This document shows, in pieces, positions 62,727-64,000 of a stretch of 64,000 nucleotides of DNA (position 1 is the stretch's first letter; the number at the start of each line of letters is the position of its first letter). The stretch is taken from positions 206,475 through 270,474 of the forward strand of contig NZ_LMCW01000034.1 of assembly GCF_001424945.1 (NCBI RefSeq), in the 5' to 3' direction. The stretch comes from Rhizobium sp. Root1203 (GTDB taxonomy: Bacteria; Pseudomonadota; Alphaproteobacteria; Rhizobiales; Rhizobiaceae). Under the pieces are notes generated by a model. That model made no database searches, was not told where the DNA came from, and saw nothing but the letters and a program-made list of their open reading frames with translations. Position numbers and translations under genes: made by a program.

Positions 62727-62760
62727 AAAAGGCGCTCGACCCTTTCGGGGAGCGCCTTTT
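62727..62760. terminator. Orphan bidirectional terminator
   Basis: Perfect 11-bp arms AAAAGGCGCTC (62727-62737) and GAGCGCCTTTT (62750-62760), with A- and T-runs that would serve both strands. No gene ends here now, so it may be left from a lost gene. Confidence 0.65.
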
Positions 62761-63072
62761 CTTCCCGGACAGCAAACGCTGGCCGACCAAGGGCCGACAC
62801 CGCAGGCTATCGATACGGGTAGTGAGCGCTAAATGTCCCCTACGCCGCCGCATTTCAAGGGTGGCTCGATAATTTTCTTTCGCCCGGTGGTTCAGTACGG
62901 GGGGCGAGATTTGCCAGGGGCTGCATTTCTGCGGGCCTGGGTGATGTCAGAAAGCAATGTGGCGAATGGCAATTCAATCGTAGCGGCGCCTTATTTCACC
63001 GAACCGTGAAACCGTTGTATCGCCATACTTTTATATAAACTGGGTTTGCGCGCAGCTTTCGCTGGAAGCATT

Positions 63073-63348
63073 CTAGTGCGAACGTCCGCGGCGCCAGTCG
63101 AGAATATCTTCCGAAGTGATCCAGATGCTACCGTCGAACGCCAGGTCACCCCGATCGAACTTGTGGCTCGCAACCTGCTCTATAAGTTCCAGCTGAACGA
63201 TGAGATGGTCGCGTGACAGCACTTCCCCGCTGTTGCTCAGTGCGTCTTCCGTAATATGGACGGCCTGATGCGCCGTGCCCGCGTCCATGACAATAATGGT
63301 GTCTGCGCCGATCAACTTGATTTTGCCGGGTATGGCAACGAGTGGCAT
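63073..63348 (-). CDS. Small conserved protein, DUF1488-like (91 aa)
   Basis: A 91-residue cytoplasmic protein (MPLVAIPGKIKLIGADTIIV...). The pattern of a beta-hairpin, then VHITEDALSN, an L/I-rich helix with FDRGDLAF, and a final IWITSEDI resembles DUF1488 proteins of rhizobial plasmids. GGAGATCGAG precedes ATG 63348 and decides the start. It stands alone near the replication module; function unknown. Confidence 0.65.
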   Translation of the reverse strand: MPLVAIPGKIKLIGADTIIVMDAGTAHQAVHITEDALSNSGEVLSRDHLIVQLELIEQVASHKFDRGDLAFDGSIWITSEDILDWRRGRSH

Positions 63349-64000
63349 CTCGATCTCCTCCGAAACGCTCTGGACTAATCCGCGCATAGCGAGCGAATCA
63401 AATCATGTCCCAATGGTACACTGATGGCGCCCGTGAGAGGAGGCACCTTACCATGAGAGAAAGCAGTACGGAGGCTAGGCCGTCATAGTTAACGGAAGGT
63501 TAATTTCTATACCTATGAAGGATGCCCTTCACGCGTAATGTCGTGGCCATCATCGATCATGCAACGCGATCCATGCGTTCACCGACCTCCCGGCGGGGCA
63601 TGTCGTCGGCGCGTAGCTCCGCCGATATCCCAATTGCAATATGGCGGCTTCATCATCCCGAGGGGTGCGAGGTCGCTAGGGGCGTTGAAATTGGGTAAGC
63701 CTGAATCTGCGATGACTGAATTGAATACCGATATTGCTTCTATTATCAGCCGTTCCTGTGGTCATCGCAACGACTTATATCGAGCCTAGGCAACGACAGA
63801 AGGTTAACTCAACGGGTAAGTGGGGCAGATTCGGTGGCACTGGTCGTGGGTTGGGCAATTTCGCTGAATGGAGGCCGAGCCGCGCGGCTCCGGTGTCAGG
63901 CCCGAGCGAGAATGATTGCCGGCAGCGGCGGGACCGGGGGACCTATGTTGCCAATGCCGAGCCGGTCACCGAGGAAGTGGTAAAAGGAAAGCCCCAACTT
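63349..64000. other. Right-end 652 nt without a supported gene
   Basis: No convincing gene, RNA or repeat is seen. A reading at 63538-63789 (plus) lacks a ribosome-binding site and known motif. A gene may begin beyond the right edge. Confidence 0.5.

Larger units (their letters stand above)
62401..63072. other. About 670 nt without a supported gene
   Basis: Long readings on both strands here are arginine- and proline-rich and look non-coding. The region holds a perfect 10-bp inverted repeat (62410-62434) and a terminator-like hairpin (62727-62760) not attached to any gene. It looks like decayed DNA beside the replication module. Confidence 0.55.

Noticed and set aside
62281..62853. A 190-residue minus-strand gene
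   Set aside because: Arginine- and proline-rich, with no ribosome-binding site; the only recognisable piece is a crotonase tail in another frame.
63538..63789. An 83-residue gene near the right edge
   Set aside because: No ribosome-binding site, low-quality N-terminus, no family.

Overview
The window looks like part of a large repABC replicon (plasmid or chromid) of an alphaproteobacterium of the order Rhizobiales, most likely Rhizobium, Agrobacterium, Ensifer or a close relative. The signs are a complete repABC operon with its antisense RNA and two perfect parS-type palindromes at the right end, a rhizobial-type rhamnose locus, a riboswitch-controlled thiMED salvage operon, and dense ABC-transport and catabolic operons in GC-rich DNA. 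I saw no rRNA, tRNA, insertion sequence or CRISPR array.

Layout. 1-5.7 kb: rhamnose catabolism (rhaS and its DeoR-type regulator on the minus strand, rhaD and rhaI divergent). 5.7-9.4 kb: a divergent AhpD-like/ECF41 sigma module with its promoters, a TetR regulator facing a 69-residue gene, and small conserved genes. 9.5-13.3 kb: an amidase, TIM-barrel epimerase and HpaI-type aldolase operon, then a spermidine-synthase-fold methyltransferase. 13.8-20.2 kb: ThuA-like, Gfo/Idh/MocA and ROK genes, divergent from a sugar ABC importer that lacks an ATPase gene. 20.2-23.3 kb: TPP riboswitch and thiM-thiE-thiD plus a coupled SDR. 23.4-25.9 kb: MFS exporter and divergent LysR. 25.9-30.3 kb: putR/putA proline catabolism. 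30.4-38.3 kb: a ureohydrolase, a two-component flavin monooxygenase, two regulators and a polar amino-acid ABC importer. 38.4-48.4 kb: two divergent operons holding two M81 metallopeptidases, a GH20 hexosaminidase, RpiR, RidA, an SDR and a D-threonine-aldolase-like PLP enzyme. 48.9-54.3 kb: a complete sugar ABC importer with a Gfo/Idh enzyme. 54.6-57.4 kb: methylmalonyl-CoA mutase and an FMN reductase. 57.9-61.5 kb: repC, repB and repA. 61.5-64 kb: mostly non-coding DNA with the parS pair, hairpins, a gene remnant and one small gene.

How it fits together. Nearly every block pairs a regulator with uptake and breakdown genes, so the region is a mosaic of independently controlled nutrient-use cassettes beside the replication and partition module. 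The least explained system is the 38.4-54.3 kb region. It combines a hexosaminidase, two paralogous M81 peptidases, a D-amino-acid-type PLP enzyme and a sugar importer, with similar RpiR-like palindromes upstream of both halves. This suggests use of an amino-sugar/peptide conjugate, but that substrate is inferred. The clearest regulatory result is the ECF41 module: a perfect TGTCACA-N16-CGTC promoter faces the sigma gene and a one-mismatch copy faces its AhpD-like partner.
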